52,655 nucleotides of DNA from Dehalococcoidia bacterium (GTDB lineage: Bacteria > Chloroflexota > Dehalococcoidia > Lucifugimonadales > UBA3495), in the NCBI GenBank assembly GCA_022825745.1, contig JAJDWF010000021.1:1-52655 (forward strand). Direction: 5' to 3'. A program made the position numbers and the translations under genes. Below, piece by piece: positions 42,124-52,655 of the stretch. The first letter of the stretch is position 1; each line of letters starts with the position of its first letter. The notes beneath the pieces are model-generated. The model was not told where the DNA came from and searched no databases. It worked only from the letters and a program-made list of their open reading frames with translations.

Positions 42124-42167
42124 GATGGCCTCCGGTTTGGGCCGGCTTGAGCCTCAAGTATAGCGGC

Positions 42168-43850
<1,683 letters not shown>

Positions 43851-43862
43851 GGAGAACTCCTG

Positions 43863-44300
43863 TCAGTCGTGGATGTCTATAGCCATGATGATGTGATTGC
43901 GGTATCTGGTCAACAACTCATGAGCCGCAGGTATTTTGTCCGGATCCGGAGGACGGAAAATATCGTAAACGTGGGTCGTCAAACTCAATCGCTCCGTTGG
44001 CGTAAAGATTTCGGCCGGCCAACCCCGTTCGTCGGGGTCGAGTTGCCGTACCACAGTTACGTTGCCGGGAACGTCTTTCCACCACTTGTTCTGCATGTCG
44101 TGGGGCAAGGGCGTGCTGTCAACTAATTCCGGGGCCAACTTCCGACTCCAACGACCACCGATGACGTACCAGCCCACACGTTCCTGCTTGGGGTCGTCCA
44201 GGATTGATTCCGCAGACAGGCAAGCGGCAGTCATTTCGACCGCAGTGGGTATGGCCCGTTTCGTCTGAACATCGGTGACAACCCAAGAATATGAGTGCAT
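43863..44300 (-). CDS. hypothetical protein, 145 residues
   Basis: Starts MHSYSWVVTDVQTKRAIPTA; contains WYVIGGRWSRKLAP and a Pro/Asp-rich middle. No domain recognised, no signal peptide. ATG 44300 is preferred to 44318. Lies between tyrS and the mutase gene with gaps of 25 and 12 bases, so it is probably co-transcribed. Confidence 0.55.
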   Translation of the reverse strand: MHSYSWVVTDVQTKRAIPTAVEMTAACLSAESILDDPKQERVGWYVIGGRWSRKLAPELVDSTPLPHDMQNKWWKDVPGNVTVVRQLDPDERGWPAEIFTPTERLSLTTHVYDIFRPPDPDKIPAAHELLTRYRNHIIMAIDIHD

Positions 44301-44325
44301 GGTGGTATCCAGAAACACGCTTCGA

Positions 44326-45546
44326 TTATTCTACTATGCGGACGAAGCGGCGGCGGCCGGCTCGGATTACGTCGCCGGCGGTTAGGGTTGGGGGGTCGCT
44401 GGGCGTTATGTTGGTTCGGTCGCCGTTGGGGTGGATGATTTCTACGGCGCCCTGGGTGATTAGGCGGCGAGCTTCGGCGTTGCTGGAGGCCAGGCCGGTT
44501 TGGGCGAGGAGGCGGTTTATGGGCAGGACGGCGACGGCGGCGAGGCTGACTTCGGGGATGTCGTCGGGGAGGTCGCGGCGCTGGACTACCTGCTCGAAGT
44601 GGGACTCGGCGGCGCTGGCGGCGTCGGCGTCGTGGAACACTGCCGTGATGTAGCGGGCCAGGCCCTTCTTGAAGTCCATGGGGTTGGCGGATTCGGAGGC
44701 CATGGCCTGCCGCATTTCGGCGATGTCGGCATCGGGCACGTCGGTGAGGTATTCGTAGTAGGACGTGATGAGGTTGTCGGGCAGGGACATGAGCTTGCCG
44801 TACATCTCTGCCGGCGGCTCTTCCAAAGCCACGTAGTTGCCCAGGCTCTTGCTCATCTTCTGGACGCCGTCGGTGCCGACCAGGATGGGCATCATGAAGC
44901 ACTGCTGGGGCGTCTGGCCCATCATGCCCTGGAGCTCGCGGCCTACCAGCAGGTTAAACATCTGGTCGGTGCCGCCGAACTCGACGTCGGACTCGATGAC
45001 CACGGAGTCGTAAGCCTGCATGAGCGGGTAGAGCATTTCGGTGATGGCGATGGGCCGGTTTTCGGCGTAGCGGTTGGCGAAGTCCTCGCGGTGGAGGAAC
45101 TGGTTGATGGTGAAGCGGCTGGTCAGCTCGATGACGTTGGCGAGGGTGAACTCGCCGAACCACTGGCTCTGCCATTCCACCTGGGTGCGGTCGCGGTCCA
45201 CCACCTTGAAGAACTGGCGCATGTAGGACTCGGCGTTTTCCAGCACCTCGGCGTGGCTGAGCATGGTGCGGGTGGCGGAGCGGCCCGAGGGGTCGCCGAT
45301 CTGGGCGGTCCAGTCGCCGACGATGAGGATGACCTGATGGCCGAGGTCCTGCAATTGGCGCAGCTTGCGCAGGCCGACGACATGGCCCAGGTGGATGTCG
45401 GGACGGCTGGGGTCGAAGCCCATCTTGAGGCGCAGGGGCTGGCCGCGCCGGAGCATCGCCGTGAACTCCTCCTCGGAGATGATGCGGCTGACGCCCCGCC
45501 GGGTGATGGGGGACAGGTTTTCGGGAATCTCTACTCGACTGGTCAC
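44326..45546 (-). CDS. tyrS: tyrosyl-tRNA synthetase
   Basis: A 406-residue class I synthetase: PDIHLGHVVGLRKL is the HIGH motif, GVQKMSKSLGNYV the KMSKS loop, and the C-terminal NRLLAQTGLASSNAEARRLITQGAVEI an S4 RNA-binding domain. Charges tRNA-Tyr. GTG start with GAGG about nine bases upstream. Follows ribF by 29 bases on the same strand. Confidence 0.95.
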   Translation of the reverse strand: MTSRVEIPENLSPITRRGVSRIISEEEFTAMLRRGQPLRLKMGFDPSRPDIHLGHVVGLRKLRQLQDLGHQVILIVGDWTAQIGDPSGRSATRTMLSHAEVLENAESYMRQFFKVVDRDRTQVEWQSQWFGEFTLANVIELTSRFTINQFLHREDFANRYAENRPIAITEMLYPLMQAYDSVVIESDVEFGGTDQMFNLLVGRELQGMMGQTPQQCFMMPILVGTDGVQKMSKSLGNYVALEEPPAEMYGKLMSLPDNLITSYYEYLTDVPDADIAEMRQAMASESANPMDFKKGLARYITAVFHDADAASAAESHFEQVVQRRDLPDDIPEVSLAAVAVLPINRLLAQTGLASSNAEARRLITQGAVEIIHPNGDRTNITPSDPPTLTAGDVIRAGRRRFVRIVE

Positions 45547-45575
45547 GCTGTTAACCTCGCCGTGGTCCCGGCCGG

Positions 45576-46562
45576 TTACGCGTTGTCCAGCCGGTCGTGT
45601 TCTTCAAGTATCCTGCGGGCGTTGTCCACGTCCCGGTTCATCTGGGTGATGAGGGCGTCAATGCCGTCAAAGGTCTCCTGGCCGCGCAGGCGGGACACGA
45701 ACTCGAGCCGCAGGTTCTCGTCGTAGATGTCATCCGAGAAGTCCAGCAGGTGGGCTTCGATGAGGCGCTGGCTGAGGCCGAAGGTGGGGCGGACTCCGAT
45801 GCTGGTGGCGGCCAGGTGGCGCACGCCGTTGACGGTGGCGTAGGTGGCGTACACGCCGTCGGCCGGGATGACGAAGTTCTGGGTGGGGATGATGTTGGCG
45901 GTGGGGAAACCGAGCTGCCGGCCCATCTTGGCGCCGTGAACCACCACGCCGTCGGTGGCGTAGGGCCGGCCGAGCAGGTATTCGGCGCCGTCCACGTTGC
46001 CGTCGGCCAGGGAGTTGCGGACGCGGCGGCTGCGGACGGCTTCGCCTTCCAGTTCCAGGGGGGCTACGGTTTCCACCCAGAAGCCCAGGGACGCGCCGCG
46101 GCGGTGCAGGTATTCCAGGTTGCCGCTGCGGTTGCGGCCCAGGGCGAAATCGGGGCCGGTGACGATGCCACGCATCTTGAGGCAATCGACGAGCAGGGCG
46201 GTGAACTCGTTGGCGTCCAGGTTGGCGAGTTCGTTGGTGAATTCGAGGCAGATGACGCGGCCGACGCCGGCCTGGTAGAGCAGCTCGACTTTTTCTTCCG
46301 GCGTGATGATCTTGTTGACGGTGCGGTCGGGGTTGACCACCTCCGCGGGATGGTTGCTGAAGGTAATGACGGTGGGGATGAGCGAGGGCGCGGCCAGCTC
46401 GAACATGCGCCGGAGCAGGTGGCGATGGCCGCGATGGACTCCGTCGAAAACGCCGATGGTGATGACGGTTTCCCCGCCGGGCGGGGGCGCGGCGTCGGCA
46501 AGGGCCTGGCGAAAGCTGCCACCGCCGAGGGCGCGAGGGGCAGGGTTTTCCGGAGTTGACAT
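45576..46562 (-). CDS. ribF: bifunctional riboflavin kinase/FAD synthetase
   Basis: A 328-residue protein. The N-terminal FAD synthetase has TIGVFDGVHRGHRHLL and GPDFALGRNRSGN; the C-terminal flavokinase has LLGRPYATDGVVVHGAKMGRQLGFPTANI and an LRLEFVSRLRGQETF end. Converts riboflavin to FMN then FAD, fitting a genome with many flavoenzymes. No clear ribosome site before the ATG. Operon with tyrS. Confidence 0.94.
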   Translation of the reverse strand: MSTPENPAPRALGGGSFRQALADAAPPPGGETVITIGVFDGVHRGHRHLLRRMFELAAPSLIPTVITFSNHPAEVVNPDRTVNKIITPEEKVELLYQAGVGRVICLEFTNELANLDANEFTALLVDCLKMRGIVTGPDFALGRNRSGNLEYLHRRGASLGFWVETVAPLELEGEAVRSRRVRNSLADGNVDGAEYLLGRPYATDGVVVHGAKMGRQLGFPTANIIPTQNFVIPADGVYATYATVNGVRHLAATSIGVRPTFGLSQRLIEAHLLDFSDDIYDENLRLEFVSRLRGQETFDGIDALITQMNRDVDNARRILEEHDRLDNA

Positions 46563-46734
46563 TGCTGCAGATTGGCCGCGAATTGGATGAACGGACGTAA
46601 CGTTGGCCGCAGATAGTCAGGGGCGCCCGGCGCGTCAGTGAGTGGGAATGTCCGCTGCGGCGTCGCGTAGCATGGCGGGACGATGGTAGCACACCCGCCG
46701 TTGGGCGGGCAAGCAGAGGTGATTTGGGAGACAT

Positions 46735-46770
46735 CGATAACCCCCTCCTTATGACGGGAGAGGGTTATCG
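46735..46770. terminator. hairpin between the surface protein gene and ribF
   Basis: CGATAACCCCCTCC and GGGAGAGGGTTATCG pair over 14 positions with one mismatch around a 7-base loop. No T-run. It lies just past the stop of the giant gene, with a second hairpin CCCGCC/GGGCGGG at 46694-46710. Confidence 0.6.
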
Positions 46771-46791
46771 AAGGTTTGCCTGGGGAGATGA

Positions 46792-49700
46792 CTACTGACA
46801 GGTTGCTACTCCGCCCGGCTTGTCCGCCACCCCGTCCAGCCACTCGCTGAACCCCTCGTCGTCCGGCGCGCACAGCCCGGTGTTGGCGATGGCCAGCCGT
46901 TCCAGGTCCGCCATATTGGTGAAACCGGACGGTAACGCCCCGCTCAACCCGGTGTTGTCGTGCAGCGACAGCCGCGTCAGACCCGTCAGGTTGCCCAGGC
47001 TCGCCGGCAGCGAACCGCTCAACTGGTTCCGCGCCAACCCGATGATGCTGAGGTTGGTCAGCCCGCCCAGCTCCGTCGGTATCGCCCCGGTAAGGCTGTT
47101 GCGGTTCAACGCCAGCCGCGTCAGGTTGGACAGGTCGCCCAACTCAACGGGCAGCGACCCGCCGATGCTGTTGCGGTCCAGGGACACCACCTCCAGGCTA
47201 TCCAGCTTGCCCAGCTCGGGGGCCAGCGTTCCCGCCAGGTTGTTGTCGCGCAAGGCCAGGTGCGTCACCTCACCGTCCTCGTTGACGGTTACGCCGTGCC
47301 ACTCCGCCAGCGGCCGGCCGCTCAGCCAGCCGTTGTTGTTCGACCAGCTACCGCCGTCCGCAGCGTCGTAGAAGTCCCGCAGTACCTCCACGGTGCTGTC
47401 GTCGTCGGTGACGATGACGGTCACGAACCCGACGGTCACGCCGTCGTAGTTGCCCCCGCTCGCCCCGTGGCTGACGATTGCCAGTTCGTCCTCCCGGTCC
47501 TCGTCCTCGCCGGCGCTGACGGTTACCGTCTGCGCAGACTGCCAGTTACCGGTGGTGAAGGTGAGGCTCACCGGCTGCGCCGTAACGTCGCCGTTGTCGC
47601 TGCTCACCGTGACGACCACGTTGGCCGTAGGCTCAACGTCCAGCGACACCGTGTAGGTCGCCCCGTCGTCGCCCTCGCGGACGCCCAGGCTGCTCGCGCT
47701 CACCGTGACGCTGCCGGGTTCCGGCTCCTGCTGGGCCGGCTGCGGCGTGGGTTCGTCGTCGTCGGTTATGGACACGTTCACGCCTGGCACCGTAACGCTG
47801 ACATACGCGGAATCGGGATCGGCTCCGATGCCGTGGAAGATGAGACCTGTACCGTCCTCGGTATCGTCGTCGTGGGGCGCGCTGACGGTTACAGTCTGCG
47901 CCGTGTTCCAATTGCCCGACGTGAAGGTGAGATCGGCCGGCTGCACCGTCACTCCGTTGGCGAACAGGGAAATCAGCACGTTGCCGACGGGCTGGGTGTC
48001 CAGCACCACTGTGTAGGTTGCCGACTCGCCCTCCGTCAAGCTGATGCTACTCTCGCTGACCGTCACCGACGCCGTATCGTCGTCCGACACAGCCACCGAC
48101 ACCGACGCCACGTCAATCCCGGCGTACCCCTGGGCGCCGCTCACCGTGTGGCCCACGGTGGCGCTGTCGTTGACCGCGTCGTCGTCATGCCCGGCCCGGA
48201 CGCTGACCGTCTGCGCCGTATCCCAGTTGTCCCGCGTGAACGTCAGGCTGGCCGGCTGCGCCGTCACGTCGCCGTTGCTGCTGCTCGTCGCGATGACCAC
48301 GTTGCCCGACGGCTGGCCGTCCAGCACCACCGTGTAGCTCGCCGACGCGCCGCCCTCAGTCACCGACACCGGGTCGGCGGCGGTTACCGTTACGCTGGCG
48401 CGTTGGTTATTGGCCGGATCAAAGGGATTGCTGGGCTGAGTACCGCAGTTGCTACCCACACCTTTCAGGCAGGGGTAGTCGCCGGCGCCGCCGAAGTCCC
48501 AGATGCCCGAATCCCATCCGTGGTAGATGCCGCTGGCACGGGTGGGATTTTGCAGTTGGGCGGTGGTCTTGCCGGCGTTGTCCGGGAATATGCCGCCCAC
48601 ACTTATCTGGCTCTCGCCCTCGTCCTGACCCGAAGTCTGGGTGTTCCAGTAGCTGATATCCACCCGGCCGCCGTACACCCAGCCAACGAGGCCGCCCACC
48701 AGGGGCCAGCCCTTTTCCGAGGAGACGGGGCCGATGGAGTAGCTGATTTCGACCAAGGCGTCGCTGTCGTCGCTGCCGTCGTCCCAGACGGACCCGACCA
48801 GGCCGGCGACGTGGCTCACGCCGGTTACCCGGCCCGTGGCGTAGGTGTTGCGCACCGTGCCGGCGTTCTGTCCGACCAGGCCGCCGAGCTGGGTGGACCA
48901 GACGGGGCCGGAGGCATCGGTGGTGTTGAAGCCCGTTACGCTGGCCCGGGAGTAGCTCCTCTCGACGGTGCCCCGGTTCCAGCCGACGAGGCCGCCGACC
49001 AGAGCGTTGCCGGTGACCTCGCCAGTGGAGCAGGTATCGTGAACCATTCCCTGGTTGTAGCCGACCAGCGCGCCGACCAGTTCCAGGCCGCGCACGTTGA
49101 CGTTTTCCAAGCACACCTTGTGAATCCTGGCGTCGCTGCCGATGGCCCCGAAGAGGCCCACCATGGTGTTGCTGCCGGCGCTGACGCGCAGGCCGGAGAT
49201 GGTTTTGTCGTCGCCGTGGAATTCCGCGGTGAAAACGTTGCTGTCTCCGGGGGAATATGGGGTTCCGGAGTTACCGGGGAGGTTGCCGCCGATGGGAGTC
49301 CAACTGCCCGACAGGGTGATGTCATTGAGCAGTTCGTAGCCCCTGCATTCACCTCTCCGCGCATCGGGGCAGCTCAGGCTGCCGCTCGGCGCCAAGGCCG
49401 CGAAGGCGTTGGCGTTGGCGGGGTCGTCCACCGTCCCATCGCCGTCCAGGTCGTAGCGGATGGCGTTGAGCTGCGCCTGGCTGGTTATGTCGATGAGGCC
49501 GTCGTTGTCCCGATCGCGACTGATGGTCAATGGCCCCACGCTGTCCCAACGCGCCGGTACGCCGTTCACCAGCGCGGCCACGTGGTAGGTGGACCTCTGA
49601 CCGGCGGTCACGCTGTCGGTGTAGCTAGTCCGGGTGGAGGTCTGCCCCTCCGCCGGGGAAATCTGCGTTCCGTCCCGGTAAAGGGCGTAGCTCACCGTGG

Positions 49701-52404
49701 GAACGGGCCGCTGAGACCGCCAGTGGTTAGTCACGGCGTTCCACTCAAAGCTGATCGACTCCAAGTCCAGGGCAATCTCGGTCCTGGTGAATGACGTGGC
49801 CTCCCGCACCTGGTAGCCGAACTCCTGCCAGGTCGCCCGGCCGTCGCCGTTGAAATCGACTTTCAGGGCCGGATACTGGCTGGACGTGCCAAAGTCCCAC
49901 GGGTCGTCGCCGGAGCCGTCGCCGTCCAGGTCAACGTTCCAGCGAGAGTAGATGCCGTCGTAGCCGGTGGGCCCGGTCAGTTCGGCGGTGGTCTTGCGGT
50001 AGGTCGTTGCAGCATCCTGCCCCGAGGTATCCGTGTCGAAGTAGCTATTGGTCACGGTGCTGCCTCCGGTAGTCCTGCCGAGGAGTCCATTGTTGCGATG
50101 GCTCACCGGCCCGGTGGCGTAGGACGCGTCCACGCTGGCGGCACTGAGGAGACCGCCGGCGAGGCCTCCCGCAAACACATCATTCCAACGCGCCCGAACG
50201 GGTCCCGTGGCGTAGCTGGCCGTGATGGCCCCCTCACTTATACCCACGAGGCCCCCCGGGCCATTGGAAATGTTGCTCACTTCAACCGCCGCATAGCTCG
50301 TGACTATCTTGCCGGAGGTATAGAGTGCGCCCACCAACCCGCCGGCGGGCGCATCCGTGTTTGCATCACCGCTAACGCCGCCGGCCACAGTTCCGGTGGC
50401 ATAGCTGCGAGTCACCGTCCCGTAGTTGCTGCCCACCAACGTGCCGACCCATTTTCGTCCGGTCACGCTGGCGTCATCCAGCCCGAGATTTCTGACTACG
50501 CCCCGGGTGCCGACAGCTCCGAACAGCCCCACGTCATCGGTCGATCCCCTGTTGATGAACAAGTTGGAGATTGTGTTGCCGTTCCCGTCAAACACAGTGT
50601 TGTACCGGTGTGAATCGTTTACAACCGTATGCGGGCCGACAGGCGCCCAGCCGGCGCCGCCGTTGTAGTAGGTGTCATCGGTGCGGTCACCGGCGGTTCC
50701 GGTGTCGAAGTCCAGGTCAGCCATCAGTTCGTAGCCGTTGCAGGTGGTCCCATGGGGACAGGCCGTGGTGGCGCCGTCGCCAGAGGGGAAGGCTGCGAAG
50801 TAGTCGTTCCTGTTGCTGGAAGGATCGCCGTTGCCGTCCAGGTCCCACCGCATGGCGTTGAGCTGGGCCAGGCTGGTAATGGCAATGAGGCCATCATCGT
50901 CGGTGTCGTAGCCGCCGACCCGGACGACGTTGCTGCGCCGCACCTCCGCGTCGTTGAGCAGGGCGGCCACCTGGTAGGCATATTCCGGTCCCACCGCCAG
51001 GTTGCTGTCGGTGAAAGACGTGCCGGTCCTGGGGTCGCCCTGTTCCGTGCCGCCACGGTACACCTGGTAGGTGAAGCGGACGTTGCCCCACTGGGACGGC
51101 CGGGTCAGTTGGTTCCAACGCACCGTAGCCCGGGTTGAATCGGTGTTCAGGTTAGCGGTCAGGGTGAGGGTCTCTCGTATCTGGTAGCCGAACTCCTGCC
51201 AGGTGGCGGAATTGTTGCCGTCCAGGTCGGCCTTCAGGGCTGGGTACTGGGTGGATGTGCCGAAGTGCCAGGCGGAGGCGTCCCACGTGGAGTAGATTCC
51301 CGCGGCCGATGTGGGGGCCTGGAGTTCGGCGGCGGTCTTGCCGGACACGTTGGTGGCGGTGCCTCCGCTGCCGCGGTAGGCGCCATTGCTCAGGCCGGGG
51401 GCCACGTCGGTGTCGTAGTAGCTGTTCTCCACCGTGCCGGCGGCCCGCCAGCCGATGAGGCCCGCCGAGACGCTAGGGTTCGTGTGGGTTACGTCGACGC
51501 TGGCGTAGCTGGCCGTTACCCTGGCGCTGCCGTCCAGGTAGCCCACCAAGCCGGCTACGTCGTTGCCGGTGCCCGATACCGAGCCGGCGGCGTAGGAGTT
51601 AGTAATTGTGGCGGTGCCGCCACCGATCCCGCCGAGTTGGCCCACCAGGCCGCCGCCCCTGTTATCGACGTTAATGGTGACGTCGGCATAGCTGCCGCTC
51701 ATGGTGCCGTTGCGGGCCTTGAAGCCGACCAGCCCGCCGACGCGGCTGGGGCCGCTGACGGTTCCCGTGAAGTAGCTGCGGACGATGTTGCCGTCGCTGA
51801 ACCCGGCCAGGCCCCCGATTTCGTTCTTGCCGCTGGCGCCGGTAACCGTGCCGGTGACGTAGCTGTCGCTAAGCTCGGGGTCGCCTGCGAAATGACCCAC
51901 CAAGGCGCCCGTGCGGGTCCCGCCGGACACGTTCACATCGACCAGGCCCAAGTTACGAATCGACGCGCTGGACCCGATGTCGGCGAAGAGGCCGATGTCG
52001 TCAGCGCTGCGGTTCATAAACAGGTTGGATATGGTATTGCCGTTGCCCTCGAAGGCGGCCGTGTACCCGGTGTCCTTGACGCCGATGGGGTTCCAGCCCG
52101 CGCCGCCGTTGTGATAAGTGTCGTCGGTGCGGTCGTCGGCGGTTCCGGTATCGAAGTCGAGGTTGTTGTTGAGCTCGTAGCCGGTGCAGCCGGTGGAGGG
52201 GCAGCCCATGCCGGAGACGGCATTGGGGAAGGCGGACGTGTAGTCGGCGTGATTCGATGAGCCACTGCCGTTCAGGTCATGCCGGATGGCATTCAGCTGT
52301 TCCAGGGTACTGATTTCGATGAGGCCGTCATTGTCAGCGTCGTAGTCCACGTTGGACTGAGCGAGGGCCGGGGTGACGATGAGGAGACTGAGGAGCACGG
52401 CCAA
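46792..52404 (-). CDS. giant GLUG-repeat/Calx-beta/LRR surface protein (5' end disrupted by poly-C)
   Basis: At least 1870 residues, secreted: the visible start is the end of a signal peptide (LLSLLIVTPALAQ). Three large units begin at about residues 20, 498 and 963 with DGLIEI/DGLIAI/DGLIDI-type Ca-binding-like motifs and LNAIRxDLDG, each followed by many GLUG repeats (GGLVGF/GGLVGW, GSYA); fibronectin-III-like segments link them. Three Calx-beta-like domains (about 1335-1670, each ending DDD) and a C-terminal leucine-rich-repeat domain follow. Probable adhesin or extracellular binding protein; no C-terminal anchor is seen. The TTG at 52404 is unlikely to be the true start: the signal peptide extends upstream (VKTPALRWPLLPLAVL) into the C9 tract, and the ATG at 52519 (MLNNSSSRRHS) is out of frame by one base. 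Confidence 0.85.
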   Translation of the reverse strand: MAVLLSLLIVTPALAQSNVDYDADNDGLIEISTLEQLNAIRHDLNGSGSSNHADYTSAFPNAVSGMGCPSTGCTGYELNNNLDFDTGTADDRTDDTYHNGGAGWNPIGVKDTGYTAAFEGNGNTISNLFMNRSADDIGLFADIGSSASIRNLGLVDVNVSGGTRTGALVGHFAGDPELSDSYVTGTVTGASGKNEIGGLAGFSDGNIVRSYFTGTVSGPSRVGGLVGFKARNGTMSGSYADVTINVDNRGGGLVGQLGGIGGGTATITNSYAAGSVSGTGNDVAGLVGYLDGSARVTASYASVDVTHTNPSVSAGLIGWRAAGTVENSYYDTDVAPGLSNGAYRGSGGTATNVSGKTAAELQAPTSAAGIYSTWDASAWHFGTSTQYPALKADLDGNNSATWQEFGYQIRETLTLTANLNTDSTRATVRWNQLTRPSQWGNVRFTYQVYRGGTEQGDPRTGTSFTDSNLAVGPEYAYQVAALLNDAEVRRSNVVRVGGYDTDDDGLIAITSLAQLNAMRWDLDGNGDPSSNRNDYFAAFPSGDGATTACPHGTTCNGYELMADLDFDTGTAGDRTDDTYYNGGAGWAPVGPHTVVNDSHRYNTVFDGNGNTISNLFINRGSTDDVGLFGAVGTRGVVRNLGLDDASVTGRKWVGTLVGSNYGTVTRSYATGTVAGGVSGDANTDAPAGGLVGALYTSGKIVTSYAAVEVSNISNGPGGLVGISEGAITASYATGPVRARWNDVFAGGLAGGLLSAASVDASYATGPVSHRNNGLLGRTTGGSTVTNSYFDTDTSGQDAATTYRKTTAELTGPTGYDGIYSRWNVDLDGDGSGDDPWDFGTSSQYPALKVDFNGDGRATWQEFGYQVREATSFTRTEIALDLESISFEWNAVTNHWRSQRPVPTVSYALYRDGTQISPAEGQTSTRTSYTDSVTAGQRSTYHVAALVNGVPARWDSVGPLTISRDRDNDGLIDITSQAQLNAIRYDLDGDGTVDDPANANAFAALAPSGSLSCPDARRGECRGYELLNDITLSGSWTPIGGNLPGNSGTPYSPGDSNVFTAEFHGDDKTISGLRVSAGSNTMVGLFGAIGSDARIHKVCLENVNVRGLELVGALVGYNQGMVHDTCSTGEVTGNALVGGLVGWNRGTVERSYSRASVTGFNTTDASGPVWSTQLGGLVGQNAGTVRNTYATGRVTGVSHVAGLVGSVWDDGSDDSDALVEISYSIGPVSSEKGWPLVGGLVGWVYGGRVDISYWNTQTSGQDEGESQISVGGIFPDNAGKTTAQLQNPTRASGIYHGWDSGIWDFGGAGDYPCLKGVGSNCGTQPSNPFDPANNQRASVTVTAADPVSVTEGGASASYTVVLDGQPSGNVVIATSSSNGDVTAQPASLTFTRDNWDTAQTVSVRAGHDDDAVNDSATVGHTVSGAQGYAGIDVASVSVAVSDDDTASVTVSESSISLTEGESATYTVVLDTQPVGNVLISLFANGVTVQPADLTFTSGNWNTAQTVTVSAPHDDDTEDGTGLIFHGIGADPDSAYVSVTVPGVNVSITDDDEPTPQPAQQEPEPGSVTVSASSLGVREGDDGATYTVSLDVEPTANVVVTVSSDNGDVTAQPVSLTFTTGNWQSAQTVTVSAGEDEDREDELAIVSHGASGGNYDGVTVGFVTVIVTDDDSTVEVLRDFYDAADGGSWSNNNGWLSGRPLAEWHGVTVNEDGEVTHLALRDNNLAGTLAPELGKLDSLEVVSLDRNSIGGSLPVELGDLSNLTRLALNRNSLTGAIPTELGGLTNLSIIGLARNQLSGSLPASLGNLTGLTRLSLHDNTGLSGALPSGFTNMADLERLAIANTGLCAPDDEGFSEWLDGVADKPGGVATCQ

Positions 52405-52469
52405 GGGCAGCAGGGGCCACCTCAGCGCGGGAGTCTTGACGCGCCCTCTCCCGACCAGAACAGATATTC

Positions 52470-52478
52470 GGGGGGGGG
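52470..52478. repeat. G9 homopolymer (C9 in the sense strand of the surface protein gene)
   Basis: Nine consecutive G on the plus strand, lying between the ATG at 52519 and the signal-peptide hydrophobic core. One base fewer would join the two frames. Candidate phase-variation tract or sequencing indel. Confidence 0.8.
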
Positions 52479-52655
52479 CAATTAGCGCTGTGCCGTCGGC
52501 TGCTGCTGTTATTCAACATTATCCGTATCTCCCTCAGCCGAAAAACGGCCCGGCCCAACGGCCAATGTACACTCCAAAAATGTCATATCCGGTGAACGCC
52601 GGCGATTTTACCACGCAAACACACAAAAACCAGCATATTCCGACACCAATTCCCA

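Noticed and set aside
46960..49794. 944-codon open frame on the plus strand within the surface protein gene
   Set aside because: It is a shadow of the GC-rich repeat gene on the other strand: composition is Arg/Gly/Val-rich, there is no ribosome site, and the minus-strand product has clear domains. The same applies to 51265-52260.
46792..52404. CRISPR array suggested by regular repeats
   Set aside because: The repeats are imperfect, in frame and encode GLUG motifs; there are no uniform spacers and no cas genes.

Overview
The window looks like a chromosomal segment of a GC-rich bacterium, most likely a Chloroflexota of the Dehalococcoidia/SAR202 type. That is an inference from gene content: class III CoA-transferase, two luciferase-like flavin oxidoreductases, DUF1501, a sulfite-oxidase-like molybdoenzyme, CoxL-type hydroxylase, methylmalonyl-CoA mutase, NYN protein, giant GLUG/Calx-beta surface protein. 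No rRNA is present to confirm it.

Left core (1-15173): partial response regulator and STAS anti-anti-sigma factor; CoA-transferase; an Asp23/AmaP/DUF2273-like envelope cluster; two LLM flavin oxidoreductases; retropepsin-like protease; Uma2 nuclease; DUF1501 protein; NYN protein with duplicated C-terminal domains; radical SAM DNA-repair-type protein; double UspA; gcvT-gcvH; membrane molybdopterin oxidoreductase.

Island (15174-33409): the most interesting part. Outer layer: the last 229 bp of the molybdopterin oxidoreductase gene are present twice in direct orientation (14945-15173 intact; 33181-33409 orphan; 225/229 identical by eye), bracketing about 18 kb of lower-GC DNA. Inner layer: a 16.8-kb transposon (15204-31991) with 36-bp imperfect terminal inverted repeats (34/36) and a perfect 8-bp target duplication GTAGCGTA (15196-15203 and 31992-31999). 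It contains one IS1595/ISXO2-type transposase (25318-26391), a family known to make 8-bp duplications. Its cargo is about 25 mostly unknown genes: secreted serine and zinc proteases with lipoprotein signals, many small membrane proteins, a membrane-anchored SprT-like protease, a C5-methyltransferase-like protein lacking catalytic motifs, a HEPN/PaREP1-like protein and a large Sll1717-like P-loop ATPase. The transposon landed 34 bp upstream of an EVE-domain/PD-(D/E)XK nuclease gene, which lies outside the transposon but inside the outer duplication. The picture is a defence gene island into which a very large IS1595-type transposon inserted.

Right core (33410-52655): CoxL-like molybdenum hydroxylase; carboxymuconolactone decarboxylase-like protein; a HEPN two-gene pair; tandem ferredoxin-fold protein; RNase HI; EF-G paralogue; UDG-like protein; second Uma2 protein; methylmalonyl-CoA mutase catalytic subunit; tyrS; ribF; and a surface protein of at least 1870 residues whose 5' end is preceded by a G9/C9 homopolymer that puts the likely signal-peptide start out of frame, a candidate phase-variation switch or a sequence error.
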